A DNA stretch of 64,000 nt. Origin: APNM01 sp040361335. Its GTDB lineage: Bacteria; Pseudomonadota; Gammaproteobacteria; Nevskiales; Salinisphaeraceae. A program made the position numbers and the translations under genes. The stretch spans positions 310,001 to 374,000 of the forward strand of contig NZ_APNM01000001.1 of assembly GCF_040361335.1 (NCBI RefSeq). Reading direction: 5' to 3'. Below the pieces are notes generated by a model that made no database searches, had not been told where the DNA came from, and saw nothing but the letters and a program-made list of their open reading frames with translations. Shown here piece by piece: positions 19,461 to 27,279 of this stretch (position 1 is its first letter; every line of letters begins with the position of its first letter).

Positions 19461-19953
19461 GGGGAAACGGGAAACGGAAGACGGAAGACGGAAGACGCAA
19501 ACATTGAGGACGGACTTCACAGCGAGTCCGAGGACGTGGGATGGAGGCAGGGATGCGTCGTCATCACGACCTGGATGTATGGCGGGAAAGTCGTCGTTTG
19601 GTAAAACGGGTGTACCTCCTGACGGCGACGTTTCCGGCCGATGAACGATTTGGATTGACAGCTCAGATTCGACGGGCTGCTGTCAGCATACCCTCGAATA
19701 TTGCGGAAGGAGCGGCCAGAAGCACCCGAAGGGATTTTGCGAACTTCGTGCGCATTGCCCGCGGTTCCTTATCCGAGCTGGAGACACAAATCCTGTTGGC
19801 CAGGGACTTGGGCCTATGTTCACCGGACAGCGAGCTGGACGGTGAACTGGAGCGATTGTTCGCCAAGCTGAACAACTTGTTACGCGTCCTGACGAGAGAG
19901 CCATTCAGGTAGGATTCACGGCTGCGTTTCCCGTTTTCCGTCTTCCGTTTCAC
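19461..19953. repeat. Inverted-repeat cassette (GGAAGACG family) enclosing a second four-helix-bundle gene
   Basis: The left arm at 19461-19501 is a run of GGAAACG/GGAAGAC 7-mers. The right arm at 19924-19953 is its imperfect reverse complement; over a 30-nt core (19469-19498) about 26 positions agree. The arms could form a long RNA stem with the gene in the loop, sitting between gap and pgk in the same transcript. Confidence 0.75.
19553..19912 (+). CDS. Four-helix-bundle protein, S23 / 23S rRNA intervening-sequence family (second copy)
   Basis: A 119-aa relative of the protein at 7.4-7.7 kb, with the same blocks in order: HHDLDVWRES, FPADERFGLTAQIRRAA, IPSNIAEGAARST, FANFVRIARGS and ELETQILLARDLG. 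I chose ATG 19553 because GGAGG sits five bases upstream and the protein then starts like its relative; ATG 19541 is the alternative. Base composition is clearly more AT-rich than gap and pgk on each side, a sign of separate origin. It interrupts the glycolytic operon and is bracketed by inverted repeats of another family than the first copy, so the gene and the repeat arms are not tied to one sequence. Function unknown. Confidence 0.85.
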   Translation: MRRHHDLDVWRESRRLVKRVYLLTATFPADERFGLTAQIRRAAVSIPSNIAEGAARSTRRDFANFVRIARGSLSELETQILLARDLGLCSPDSELDGELERLFAKLNNLLRVLTREPFR

Positions 19954-20028
19954 AGCCTGCCAGTGGCGCTGGAGCTTCGCGCGCCGGCCCGGGCAGGCCG
20001 CCAGAGACATGACCCGGAGCAACCAACC

Positions 20029-21264
20029 ATGACCGAACACGCGGGCGTTCACGACCAGAAGCGGCTGCGGCCGCAGACACTGCCGTTCCTGGAGATGGAC
20101 GACGTGGACCTGGCCGGCAAGCGGGTCCTGATCCGGCAGGATCTCAACGTGCCCTACGCCGACGGCCGGGTCAGCTCGGCCGGGCGCCTGCGGGCCTCGG
20201 TGCCGACGCTCCGGAAGGCGCTGGATGCCGGTGCGGCGGTGATGGTCATGTCGCACCTGGGCCGTCCCAAGGAGGGCGCGCCCGACCGCGAGCACAGCCT
20301 GGCCCCGGTGGCGGAGTACCTGGGCGGCCTGCTCGGGCGCGACGTGCCGTTGGTTGCCGACTGGCTGGACGGCGTGGACGTCGAGCCGGGCCAGATCGTG
20401 ATGTGCGAGAACGTGCGCTTCAACGTCGGCGAGAAGGCCAACGACGAGGTGCTGGCGCGCCGCATGGCCGATCTCTGCGACGTTTTCGTGATGGACGCCT
20501 TCGGCACCGCCCATCGCGCTCAGGCCTCGACCGAGGGCGTGGCGCGCTATGCGCCCGTCGCCTGCGCCGGTCCGCTCCTGGCGGCCGAGGTCGAGGCCCT
20601 GACCGCGGCGCTGGAAGAGCCCAAACGGCCGATGGTGGTGATCGTGGGCGGCTCCAAGGTCTCCACCAAGCTGGAGCTGCTGGAAAACCTGGCGCATGTC
20701 GCCGACGAACTGATCGTCGGCGGCGGTATCGCCAACACCTTCCTGGCGGCCGCCGGCTACGATGTCGGCGCCTCGCTCTACGAACGCGACCTGGTGGGCG
20801 CCGCGCGCCACGTCGATCGCGAGATCCGGGCGCGTGGCGGCGAGATTCCGTTGCCGCGCGATGTGGTCTGCGCCACCGAGGTCTCGCCCGAGGCGCACCC
20901 CGAGATCCGGCCGGTGGAGGACGTCGAGCGCGACGAGATGATCCTGGACTTCGGCCCCGCCTCGTCCGACCGTATCGCGGCCCTGCTGCGCAATGCCGGC
21001 ACCATCCTCTGGAACGGCCCGCTCGGCGTGTTCGAGATCGAGCAGTTCGGGGCCGGCACCAAGGCGCTGGCCGAGGCCGTGGCCGAGAGCGAGGCCTTCT
21101 CGATTGCCGGCGGTGGCGATACCCTGGCCGCGATCGAGAAGTTCGAGGTCGAGGATCGCATCTCGTACATCTCCACCGGCGGTGGCGCCTTCCTGGAGTT
21201 CCTGGAGGGCAAGACCCTGCCCGCCATCGCCGCGCTCGAACAACGCGCTGCGGACAAGAGATAA
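20029..21264 (+). CDS. pgk: Phosphoglycerate kinase
   Basis: Transfers phosphate from 1,3-bisphosphoglycerate to ADP. KRVLIRQDLNVP (substrate-binding N domain), SHLGRPKEG, MVVIVGGSKVSTKLELLENL (hinge/nucleotide region), GPLGVFEIEQF and a final GGGDTLAAIEKF/STGGGAFLEFLEGK block are all present in 411 aa. The ATG at 20029 has CGGAG nine bases before it. It gives about 22 residues more at the N-terminus than the E. coli-type start; the internal ATG at 20095 has a ribosome site too close to work. The TAA stop is the first part of a CACAGAG repeat arm. Confidence 0.96.
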   Translation: MTEHAGVHDQKRLRPQTLPFLEMDDVDLAGKRVLIRQDLNVPYADGRVSSAGRLRASVPTLRKALDAGAAVMVMSHLGRPKEGAPDREHSLAPVAEYLGGLLGRDVPLVADWLDGVDVEPGQIVMCENVRFNVGEKANDEVLARRMADLCDVFVMDAFGTAHRAQASTEGVARYAPVACAGPLLAAEVEALTAALEEPKRPMVVIVGGSKVSTKLELLENLAHVADELIVGGGIANTFLAAAGYDVGASLYERDLVGAARHVDREIRARGGEIPLPRDVVCATEVSPEAHPEIRPVEDVERDEMILDFGPASSDRIAALLRNAGTILWNGPLGVFEIEQFGAGTKALAEAVAESEAFSIAGGGDTLAAIEKFEVEDRISYISTGGGAFLEFLEGKTLPAIAALEQRAADKR

Positions 21265-21572
21265 CCACAGAGACACAGAGGCACAGAGCAAGAAGGCTTG
21301 TGATTTAAAGTCATGAATAGGGGATCAGTAAATCCCCCGTCTTCAGGCGGTAATTTCTTGGTTCCTTCTCCCCTGAGGGGAGAAGGTCAGGATGAGGGGT
21401 TGGTGATGCTGTCCCCCTCACCCTACCCTCTCCCCGGAGGGGAGAGGGAAAGTCGGCCGTAGGGCCGACCGATCCGGCTTTGAGCCGTAACCTGAAGCCA
21501 CCGGCTTTAGCCGGTGGAGTATTCGTAACCAAGAAGAATTGAAAGTCTCTGTGACTCCGTGCCTCTGTGGTT
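21263..21572. repeat. CACAGAG inverted-repeat element with nested hairpins (pgk-moxR gap)
   Basis: The left arm 21263-21288 (three 8-bp CACAGAG units) and right arm 21547-21572 (CTCTGTG units) enclose about 260 bp without a gene. Inside are two strong stem-loops, CCTTCTCCCC-TGA-GGGGAGAAGG (21364-21386) and CCCTCTCCCC-GGA-GGGGAGAGGG (21426-21448). There is also CCACCGGCTTTAGCCGGTGG (21498-21517), which resembles the terminal hairpins of IS200/IS605-type elements. The whole 332-bp gap between pgk and moxR is thus nested repeats. Confidence 0.75.
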
Positions 21573-21596
21573 TTTCTTTTCAATGAGATAATGACT

Positions 21597-22436
21597 ATGC
21601 GATTCGAAGGCACCGACAAGTACGTAGCGACCGACGACCTCAAGATGGCGGTCAACGCCGCCGCCACACTGCAGCGCCCGCTGCTGATCAAGGGCGAGCC
21701 GGGCACGGGCAAGACCCTGCTGGCGCAGGAAGTCGCGGCGGCCCTGGGTAAGCCCTTCTTCGAGTGGCACATCAAGTCCACCACCAAGGCGCAGCAGGGC
21801 CTGTACGAGTACGATGCGGTCTCGCGCCTGCGCGATTCCCAGCTCGGCGACGACAAGGTCCACGACATCGCCAACTACATCCTGCGCGGTCCGCTCTGGG
21901 AATGCTTCGAGAGCGACGAGCAGCCGGTGCTGCTGATCGACGAGATCGACAAGGCCGACATCGAATTCCCCAACGATCTCCTGCGCGAGATCGACCGCAT
22001 GGAGTTCTACGTCTACGAGACCCGCAAGACGGTCAAGGCCAAGCACCGTCCGATCATCGTGATCACCTCGAACAACGAGAAGGAGCTGCCGGACGCCTTC
22101 CTGCGCCGCTGCTTCTTCCACTACATCGCCTTCCCGGACAAGGACACGATGCAGGCGATCGTCGATGTCCATTTCCCGGACATCAAGAAGGAACTTCTCA
22201 AGGAGGCGATGGAGCTGTTCTACGACCTGCGCGAGGTGCCGGGCCTCAAGAAGAAGCCCTCCACCTCCGAGCTGCTGGACTGGCTCAAGCTGCTGCTGGC
22301 CGAGGACATCCCGGCCGACGCCCTGCGTTCCTCCGATGTGCGCCAGAGTTTGCCGCCGCTCTACGGTGCCCTGCTCAAGAACGAGCAGGACGTGCACATG
22401 TTCGAACGCCTCGCCTTCATGTCGCGGCGTCAATAA
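21597..22436 (+). CDS. MoxR-family AAA+ ATPase
   Basis: A 279-aa ATPase that, with VWA-domain partners, is thought to act as a chaperone for metal-cofactor or complex maturation. Walker A is GEPGTGKT (33-40), Walker B is VLLIDEIDKAD (about 114-124), sensor 1 is ITSNNEKELPDAFLRR. The start at 21597 (MRFEGTDKYVATDDLK) agrees with the usual start of this subfamily; 21591 is an alternative. The VWA protein it works with is encoded next, but a CACAGAG element separates the two genes. Confidence 0.92.
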   Translation: MRFEGTDKYVATDDLKMAVNAAATLQRPLLIKGEPGTGKTLLAQEVAAALGKPFFEWHIKSTTKAQQGLYEYDAVSRLRDSQLGDDKVHDIANYILRGPLWECFESDEQPVLLIDEIDKADIEFPNDLLREIDRMEFYVYETRKTVKAKHRPIIVITSNNEKELPDAFLRRCFFHYIAFPDKDTMQAIVDVHFPDIKKELLKEAMELFYDLREVPGLKKKPSTSELLDWLKLLLAEDIPADALRSSDVRQSLPPLYGALLKNEQDVHMFERLAFMSRRQ

Positions 22437-22444
22437 GACAGACT

Positions 22445-22601
22445 AACCACAGAGACACAGAGCACACAAAGGTAAGCTGAAATAATCGCAGGAACCTGCC
22501 GGAGAGGCGGTACTCCCGGCTCTTGCCGATGCGCTTGGCCTTCTTTGAGTCTTTATGCATTTAATGTTTTTCTGCTCTGTGTTCTCTGTGCCTCTGTGGT
22601 T
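22445..22601. repeat. CACAGAG inverted-repeat element between moxR and the VWA gene
   Basis: Left arm 22445-22468 and right arm 22575-22601 are imperfect reverse complements made of 8-bp CACAGAG/CTCTGTG units, enclosing about 105 bp with no gene. It splits what is normally a tight two-gene operon. Confidence 0.8.
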
Positions 22602-22610
22602 TATTGAATC

Positions 22611-23789
22611 ATGCTGATCGAGTTTTTCTACGAGCTGCGCGAGTACGGACTCAAGCCGTCCGTCACCGAGTTCCTGACGCTGCTGGAGGCGCTGGACAAG
22701 CGGGTGGCCGTGTGCAGCGTGGAGGACTTCTACTACCTGTCCCGCGCCACGCTGGTGAAGGACGAGACCCAGTTCGATCGTTTCGATCGCATCTTCAGCC
22801 GCTACTTCAAGGGTATCGAGGAGGCCACCGAAGGTCTGCTCGACGATATCCCCGACGAGTGGCTCGCCAAGATGGCGCAACTCGAGCTCACCGAGGAGCA
22901 GAAAAAGCAGATCGAGGCCATGGGCGGCTGGGACAAGCTCATGGAAACGCTGAAGAAGCGCCTGGAGGAGCAGAAGGAGCGCCACGAGGGCGGCAACAAG
23001 TGGATCGGCACCGCCGGCACCTCGCCGTTCGGGGCCTACGGCTACAACCCCGAGGGTATCCGCATCGGCCAGGAGGGCTCGCGCAACCGCTCCGCGGTCA
23101 AGGTCTGGGACAAGCGCGAGTTCCGCAACCTCGACGACTCGCGCGAGCTCGGCACCCGCAACATCAAGATGGCGCTGCGCAAGCTGCGGCGCTTCGCCCG
23201 CGAGGGCGCGGCCGAGGAGCTGGACCTGGACAACACCATCCGCTCCACCGCCAAGAACGCCGGCTATCTCGACCTGAAGATGCGTCCCGAGCGGCACAAC
23301 GCGGTCAAGGTGCTGCTGTTCTTCGACGTGGGCGGCTCCATGGACCCGCACGTGCGCGTCTGCGAGGAGTTGTTCTCCGCCGCCCGCACCGAGTTCAAGC
23401 ACCTTGAGTACTTCTACTTCCACAACTTCCTCTACGAGGGCGTGTGGAAGGACAACAACCGCCGGCACTCGGAGAAGATCCCCACCTTCGACGTGCTGCA
23501 CAAGTACCCGGCCGACTACAAGGTGGTGATCGTCGGCGACGCCACCATGAGCCCCTACGAGATCGCCTATCCCGGCGGCAGCGTCGAGCACTGGAACGAG
23601 GAGGCCGGCGCCGTCTGGCTGCAGCGCCTGCTGGACGTCTACCCCAAGGCCGTCTGGCTCAACCCCGAGCCCGAGAAGCACTGGGAGTACACCCCCTCCA
23701 TCGAGATGACCCGCGAGCTCATGGGCGACCGCATGTACCCCATGACCCTCGCCGGTCTCGAGCGTGGCATCGAATACCTGAGCCGCTGA
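22611..23789 (+). CDS. CoxE-like VWA-domain protein
   Basis: A 392-aa partner of MoxR ATPases. A charged helical N-terminal part (about 1-200, with a coiled-coil-like EEQKKQIEAM...KKRLEEQKERHEG) precedes a VWA domain. The MIDAS metal site reads DVGGS at 239-243, with threonine/aspartate partners expected in the VVIVGDATM segment. This resembles CoxE/YeaD-type proteins linked to maturation of molybdenum enzymes or other complexes, but no such enzyme is encoded nearby, so the client is unknown. The ATG at 22611 lies 10 bp from the right arm of a CACAGAG element, and no good ribosome site is seen. Confidence 0.88.
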   Translation: MLIEFFYELREYGLKPSVTEFLTLLEALDKRVAVCSVEDFYYLSRATLVKDETQFDRFDRIFSRYFKGIEEATEGLLDDIPDEWLAKMAQLELTEEQKKQIEAMGGWDKLMETLKKRLEEQKERHEGGNKWIGTAGTSPFGAYGYNPEGIRIGQEGSRNRSAVKVWDKREFRNLDDSRELGTRNIKMALRKLRRFAREGAAEELDLDNTIRSTAKNAGYLDLKMRPERHNAVKVLLFFDVGGSMDPHVRVCEELFSAARTEFKHLEYFYFHNFLYEGVWKDNNRRHSEKIPTFDVLHKYPADYKVVIVGDATMSPYEIAYPGGSVEHWNEEAGAVWLQRLLDVYPKAVWLNPEPEKHWEYTPSIEMTRELMGDRMYPMTLAGLERGIEYLSR

Positions 23790-23808
23790 AGTCCGAACTG
23801 GGTTGATT

Positions 23809-23900
23809 AACCACAGAGACACAGGGCACACAGAGAAACCGGGAAGAGTGCAAGACGGAGTAACTTCAAGACACTCCGTGCTCTCTGTGCCTCTGTGGTT
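23809..23900. repeat. CACAGAG inverted-repeat element (VWA gene-MAPEG gap)
   Basis: The left arm 23809-23835 and right arm 23874-23900 are reverse complements of 8-bp units around a 38-bp centre, forming the most compact member of the family in this window. Confidence 0.8.
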
Positions 23901-23934
23901 TCATTTTCATCCTTCCGAATTTTAGCTGCTAAGC

Positions 23935-23948
23935 TACGGCGCGCCGTA
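23935..23948. promoter_or_regulatory. Perfect 14-bp palindrome upstream of the MAPEG gene
   Basis: TACGGCGCGCCGTA lies 36 bp before the MAPEG start, in the likely promoter. It has the form of a dimeric operator; no regulator can be named. Confidence 0.35.
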
Positions 23949-23983
23949 ACGGCGATTCAAAAACAACATTCGGAGGAAGGGAG

Positions 23984-24400
23984 ATGAACGCATCACTCGC
24001 GAGTCTTGTGGGGTTTGCCGCGCTCACGCTGCTGCCCATCGTGATCTTCACCGCCTATCGCGGCGTCCTGGTCCTGACCGGCCAGCGGCGGGCGGATGAC
24101 TGGACGCGCGGCCGCGCCGTGGCCGATCCGGGCGTGATCAAGCGCATCGGCGACGCGCACGCCAACTGCCTGGAGATGCTGCCGGTGTTCGCGGCGGTGA
24201 TCCTGGCGGCCGAGGTCGCGGGGGCCGGCGAGATCACGCGAGCTCTGGCGCCGTGGTTCCTGCTCGCGCGGGTCGGACAGTTCGTGTCGCACGCGATCGC
24301 GGTGAACCATTGGATGGTGTTCCTGGTCCGGTTCCCGCTGTTCCTGATCCAGGTCGTGATCCTGTTCTGGTGGCTATGGCAACTCGCCGGACTGATCTGA
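23984..24400 (+). CDS. MAPEG-family membrane protein
   Basis: A 138-aa inner-membrane protein with four hydrophobic segments, in the MAPEG family (membrane-associated eicosanoid/glutathione-metabolism proteins). Family traits visible are the RADDWTRGRAVADPGVIKRIGDAHANCLEMLPVFAAVIL block between helices 1 and 2 (substrate/glutathione-binding side) and ARVGQFVSHAIAVN later. Bacterial members are often glutathione transferases or peroxidases of hydrophobic substrates, but the reaction is not shown here. GGAGGAAGGGAG provides an excellent ribosome site. Confidence 0.85.
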   Translation: MNASLASLVGFAALTLLPIVIFTAYRGVLVLTGQRRADDWTRGRAVADPGVIKRIGDAHANCLEMLPVFAAVILAAEVAGAGEITRALAPWFLLARVGQFVSHAIAVNHWMVFLVRFPLFLIQVVILFWWLWQLAGLI

Positions 24401-24417
24401 TCGCGCGGCCGACGGAG

Positions 24418-24447
24418 CCGGGCGGGCGGCGCATGCCGTCCGCCCGG
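24418..24447 (+). terminator. Hairpin between the MAPEG and SanA-like genes
   Basis: CCGGGCGG pairs with CCGCCCGG, with an inner GGC/GCC pair around GCAT. It ends only 8 bp before the next start codon, so it may act as an attenuator or translation modulator as well as a partial terminator. Confidence 0.4.
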
Positions 24448-24455
24448 TCCGGACC

Positions 24456-25169
24456 ATGATCCGGGCCGTGGCGCTGGCCGTGGCCACGGCGGCCGGTGTG
24501 CTGCTGCTTCTGCTGTTGGCCGCCAATGCCTGGGTGATCGGCGCCGCCCGGGAACACGTCTACGACGATATCCAACGCCTGCCGGTCAACGAGGTCGGGC
24601 TGGTGCTGGGCACCAGTCCCTACACCCGCCGCGGCAACCGCAACCTGTTGTTCCGGCATCGCATGCGGGCCGCGGCCGAGCTCTACGATGCCGGCAAGGT
24701 CCGCCATCTGTTGTTGTCGGGGGCCAACCCGGACGAGACCTACAACGAACCGCGCAAGATGTACCAGGCTCTGGTGGCGTTGGGCGTGCCGCCGGAGGCC
24801 ATGACCTTCGATTTCGCCGGCTTCCGCACCCTGGATTCGGTGGTGCGCGCCCGGGAGATATTCGGCCTGGAACGGGTCACGGTGATCTCCCAGCGCTTCC
24901 ACAATTACCGGGCGGTGTTCATCGCCCGGCGCCGCGGCCTGGAAGCCGTGGCCTACACCCGCCCCGAGGAGGACCCGCGGCAGCCGCTGCGCACCGAGGC
25001 GCGGGAGTATCTGGCCCGCGGCAAGGCGGTGCTGGACCTGTTTGTGTTGTTCAAGCGGCCGAAGTACCTGGGCGAGCGCCGCAGCATCGATTCCGACGCG
25101 GCGCCGCCGCCGCTGCCGGACAAGAAAAAGGGCGGGCCCGAGGGCCCGCCCGATACCGGTCCGCGTTGA
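24456..25169 (+). CDS. SanA/YdcF-like DUF218 protein
   Basis: A 237-aa protein with one N-terminal membrane anchor (about 4-28) and a DUF218 domain (about 45-200): VLGTSPYTRRGNRNLLFRHRMRAAAELY, LLLSGANPDETYNEP, DFAGFRTLDSVVRARE and VISQRFHNYRAVFIAR. E. coli SanA has the same arrangement and affects envelope permeability to vancomycin; the biochemical role is not settled. The last residues (KKKGGPEGPPDTGPR) are encoded by the terminator hairpin of the convergent DUF1302 gene, so the tail sequence is shaped by that element. Confidence 0.85.
   Translation: MIRAVALAVATAAGVLLLLLLAANAWVIGAAREHVYDDIQRLPVNEVGLVLGTSPYTRRGNRNLLFRHRMRAAAELYDAGKVRHLLLSGANPDETYNEPRKMYQALVALGVPPEAMTFDFAGFRTLDSVVRAREIFGLERVTVISQRFHNYRAVFIARRRGLEAVAYTRPEEDPRQPLRTEAREYLARGKAVLDLFVLFKRPKYLGERRSIDSDAAPPPLPDKKKGGPEGPPDTGPR
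25124..25151 (-). terminator. Rho-independent terminator of the DUF1302/DUF1329 operon
   Basis: On the minus strand GGGCGGGCCC-TC-GGGCCCGCCC is followed directly by TTTTTCTTG, giving a strong stem with a U-tract 25 bp past the DUF1302 stop. It lies inside the 3' coding end of the convergent SanA-like gene. Confidence 0.85.
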
Positions 25170-25176
25170 GCGGGGG

Positions 25177-27219
25177 TCAGAAAGTGTAGCGCACGAACAG
25201 GTTCGCGAAGTCGCGGTCCTCGCGGAAGTTGTTGGTGAGTTCGCCCTTCTCGCGTTGGCAGGGCACCGCCAACAGGGTATCTAGGCCGCAGGTCGGCGTT
25301 TGGCTCAGGGTCGAGTGCTCGCCGCCCCAGAACACGGTGTAGCCGCCGCCGAACTCCAGGTTGCTCAGATACTCCACCGTCACGTTGAAGCCCAGAAGCT
25401 TGCTCTCCTCGGTGAAGTTGCCGAGCGGCGAGGGGGTAGTGCCGTCCACGTCGTGGAAGAAGCGCAGGCTGGGTACCACGTTCACGATGTTGAAGACGTT
25501 GTTGTAGCGCATGGAGGCCAGCAGGCGGTAGCCCCAGGACAGGTCGTCGCCGTAAGCGCGGCGGTCTTGGGCCGGCATGCTGACGGCGGTGGCGGCCTCG
25601 ATCAGGTTGGGCGCGTAGTCGCCCGAGCCGCCGAAGGGCAGGTCGCCGGTGCTGGGCAGGTCTTCGACGTAGGTCGCGGCGAATTCGCCCACCAGCACCA
25701 TCTGGTTGGCGCCCAGGACGTTGATGAAGTCGCCCGGTCCCATGACCTTGGTGAAGCTGACGTCCGCCTGGTGGACGTCGAAGCGGTCGTAGCCCTCGAA
25801 TCGGGTGTCCGGCTCGAACTCGGCGAATTCACTGCGGCAGACGCTGGTGATACAGCCGTCACCAGTGGAGAACAAGATGGGAGCGAATGCGTCATCCAGA
25901 CCCAGGGCGAACATGATCAGCTCGGGACCGGCGATGTTCAGCGGCTGGTCCCTCTTGACGCTGTACTCGCCCTGCAGGGCGACGCCCAGGAAATCGCTGT
26001 AGGTGTTGAAGCTGATGCCGTACAGGTCGATCCGTTCGGGGTACACGAGTTGGTAGTTGCCCGAAGTGCCCTGGCCGATGCAGGCGGGAGTGCCGGGCGT
26101 GCAAGGGAGGCCGGGTGTGGTGGGCACGCCGGGCAGCGGAGCGACCCTGCCTTCCGAGACTGTCCGACCGGCAAACAGCGGCAGGCGGCTGTTGTAGCGC
26201 ATGGCATACAGTGACAGCTCCATGTTGTTGAGCTGCGGGATGTAGAAGCTCAAGCGGCCGCCGAACTGGTTGTAGTCGTCCGGCTCGTCCGCCGCCGCCC
26301 GCGGGAAGGTGCCGCCGGTGGCGCCGCAGCTCGGGGACATGCCGGTGAACTGTGAAGGCAGGTTCTCGTCGCAACGGCCGAATGAGAGCATGGCGTCTTG
26401 CGCGCCGGGGGTCACCAGGTCGTTGGTGGAGAAGAACGTGCCGGTGGCGTAGGGGATGGAGCTTTCGTGCTCGAGTTGCCAGAAGCCCTCGAAGGCGATG
26501 TTGCGGGTGATGTCGAAGCTGAACCAGGCCATCGAGGTCGGGATGAAGATCTCCTTCACCTCGGCGCCGGGATAGGCGCGGTTGGCGTTGGCCGCGATGA
26601 TGCTGTTGATGCCGTTCTGGACGAAGGTGGATTCGCCCCAGTTCAGCACCTGCTTGCCGATCTTGAAGGCGACATTGCGGTCGAACAGCTCGAAGCGGCC
26701 GAAGACGTAGGCGTCGTAGAGCTCGGCGTTGTCCGCGACCTCGTTGGTAATCTCGTCGTTCTTGCGGCGGAGATCGGCGTAGGAGCGGGTGCGCCCGGGG
26801 CCATAGTCGCCCGAGTCCGCGAAGTTGTCGTGGATCAGGCGCGGGTCCCAGAGGTAGCTGGGACGCAGGAACACGCCGAAATCGCCCTGCTGGACGGTGA
26901 TGTCGCTGATGATGCCGACGCGGCTATAGAAGAAGTCCCACTTGTCGTAGTTCAGGTTGCCGTCGTCGCCGTTGACCGAGAACACGCCCCGGTCGGTGTT
27001 GGCGGCGTTGACGCCGGTGTCGAGGTTGTTGGCCTTGCCCACCAGATTGCTGTCTCGGCTGCTGGTGCGCACGCCGGTGGTCGCCGACACCGCGGTCTCG
27101 ATGCTGATGTCCAGTTCGTCGAACTGGAAGTCCAGCGCCTGTGCCGGGATCGCGGCCCCCAAGAGTGCGCCGGCGCCGCAGTAGGCGGCCGCCCGGCGGA
27201 TGATGCTGCGAAACTCCAT
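25177..27219 (-). CDS. DUF1302-family outer-membrane protein
   Basis: A 680-aa exported protein. A signal peptide (about 1-28, ending AQA) precedes LDFQFDELDISIETAVSATTG, the family's first strands. Alternating beta-strand patterns run throughout, with a C-terminal aromatic strand ending in RYTF, as expected for an outer-membrane barrel. In Pseudomonas-type genomes DUF1302 proteins are encoded with DUF1329 proteins and RND transporters and have been linked to hydrophobic-compound or lipid handling; the function remains unproven. AGAGGAG precedes the start. It follows the DUF1329 gene by about 60 bp on the same strand, and the partner RND gene is absent. Confidence 0.85.
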   Translation of the reverse strand: MEFRSIIRRAAAYCGAGALLGAAIPAQALDFQFDELDISIETAVSATTGVRTSSRDSNLVGKANNLDTGVNAANTDRGVFSVNGDDGNLNYDKWDFFYSRVGIISDITVQQGDFGVFLRPSYLWDPRLIHDNFADSGDYGPGRTRSYADLRRKNDEITNEVADNAELYDAYVFGRFELFDRNVAFKIGKQVLNWGESTFVQNGINSIIAANANRAYPGAEVKEIFIPTSMAWFSFDITRNIAFEGFWQLEHESSIPYATGTFFSTNDLVTPGAQDAMLSFGRCDENLPSQFTGMSPSCGATGGTFPRAAADEPDDYNQFGGRLSFYIPQLNNMELSLYAMRYNSRLPLFAGRTVSEGRVAPLPGVPTTPGLPCTPGTPACIGQGTSGNYQLVYPERIDLYGISFNTYSDFLGVALQGEYSVKRDQPLNIAGPELIMFALGLDDAFAPILFSTGDGCITSVCRSEFAEFEPDTRFEGYDRFDVHQADVSFTKVMGPGDFINVLGANQMVLVGEFAATYVEDLPSTGDLPFGGSGDYAPNLIEAATAVSMPAQDRRAYGDDLSWGYRLLASMRYNNVFNIVNVVPSLRFFHDVDGTTPSPLGNFTEESKLLGFNVTVEYLSNLEFGGGYTVFWGGEHSTLSQTPTCGLDTLLAVPCQREKGELTNNFREDRDFANLFVRYTF

Positions 27220-27279
27220 GGTCTCTGCTCCTCTAGAGTCTTTTAATACCGGTGTATCTGCTGTGTCGCCGGTGCCGGC

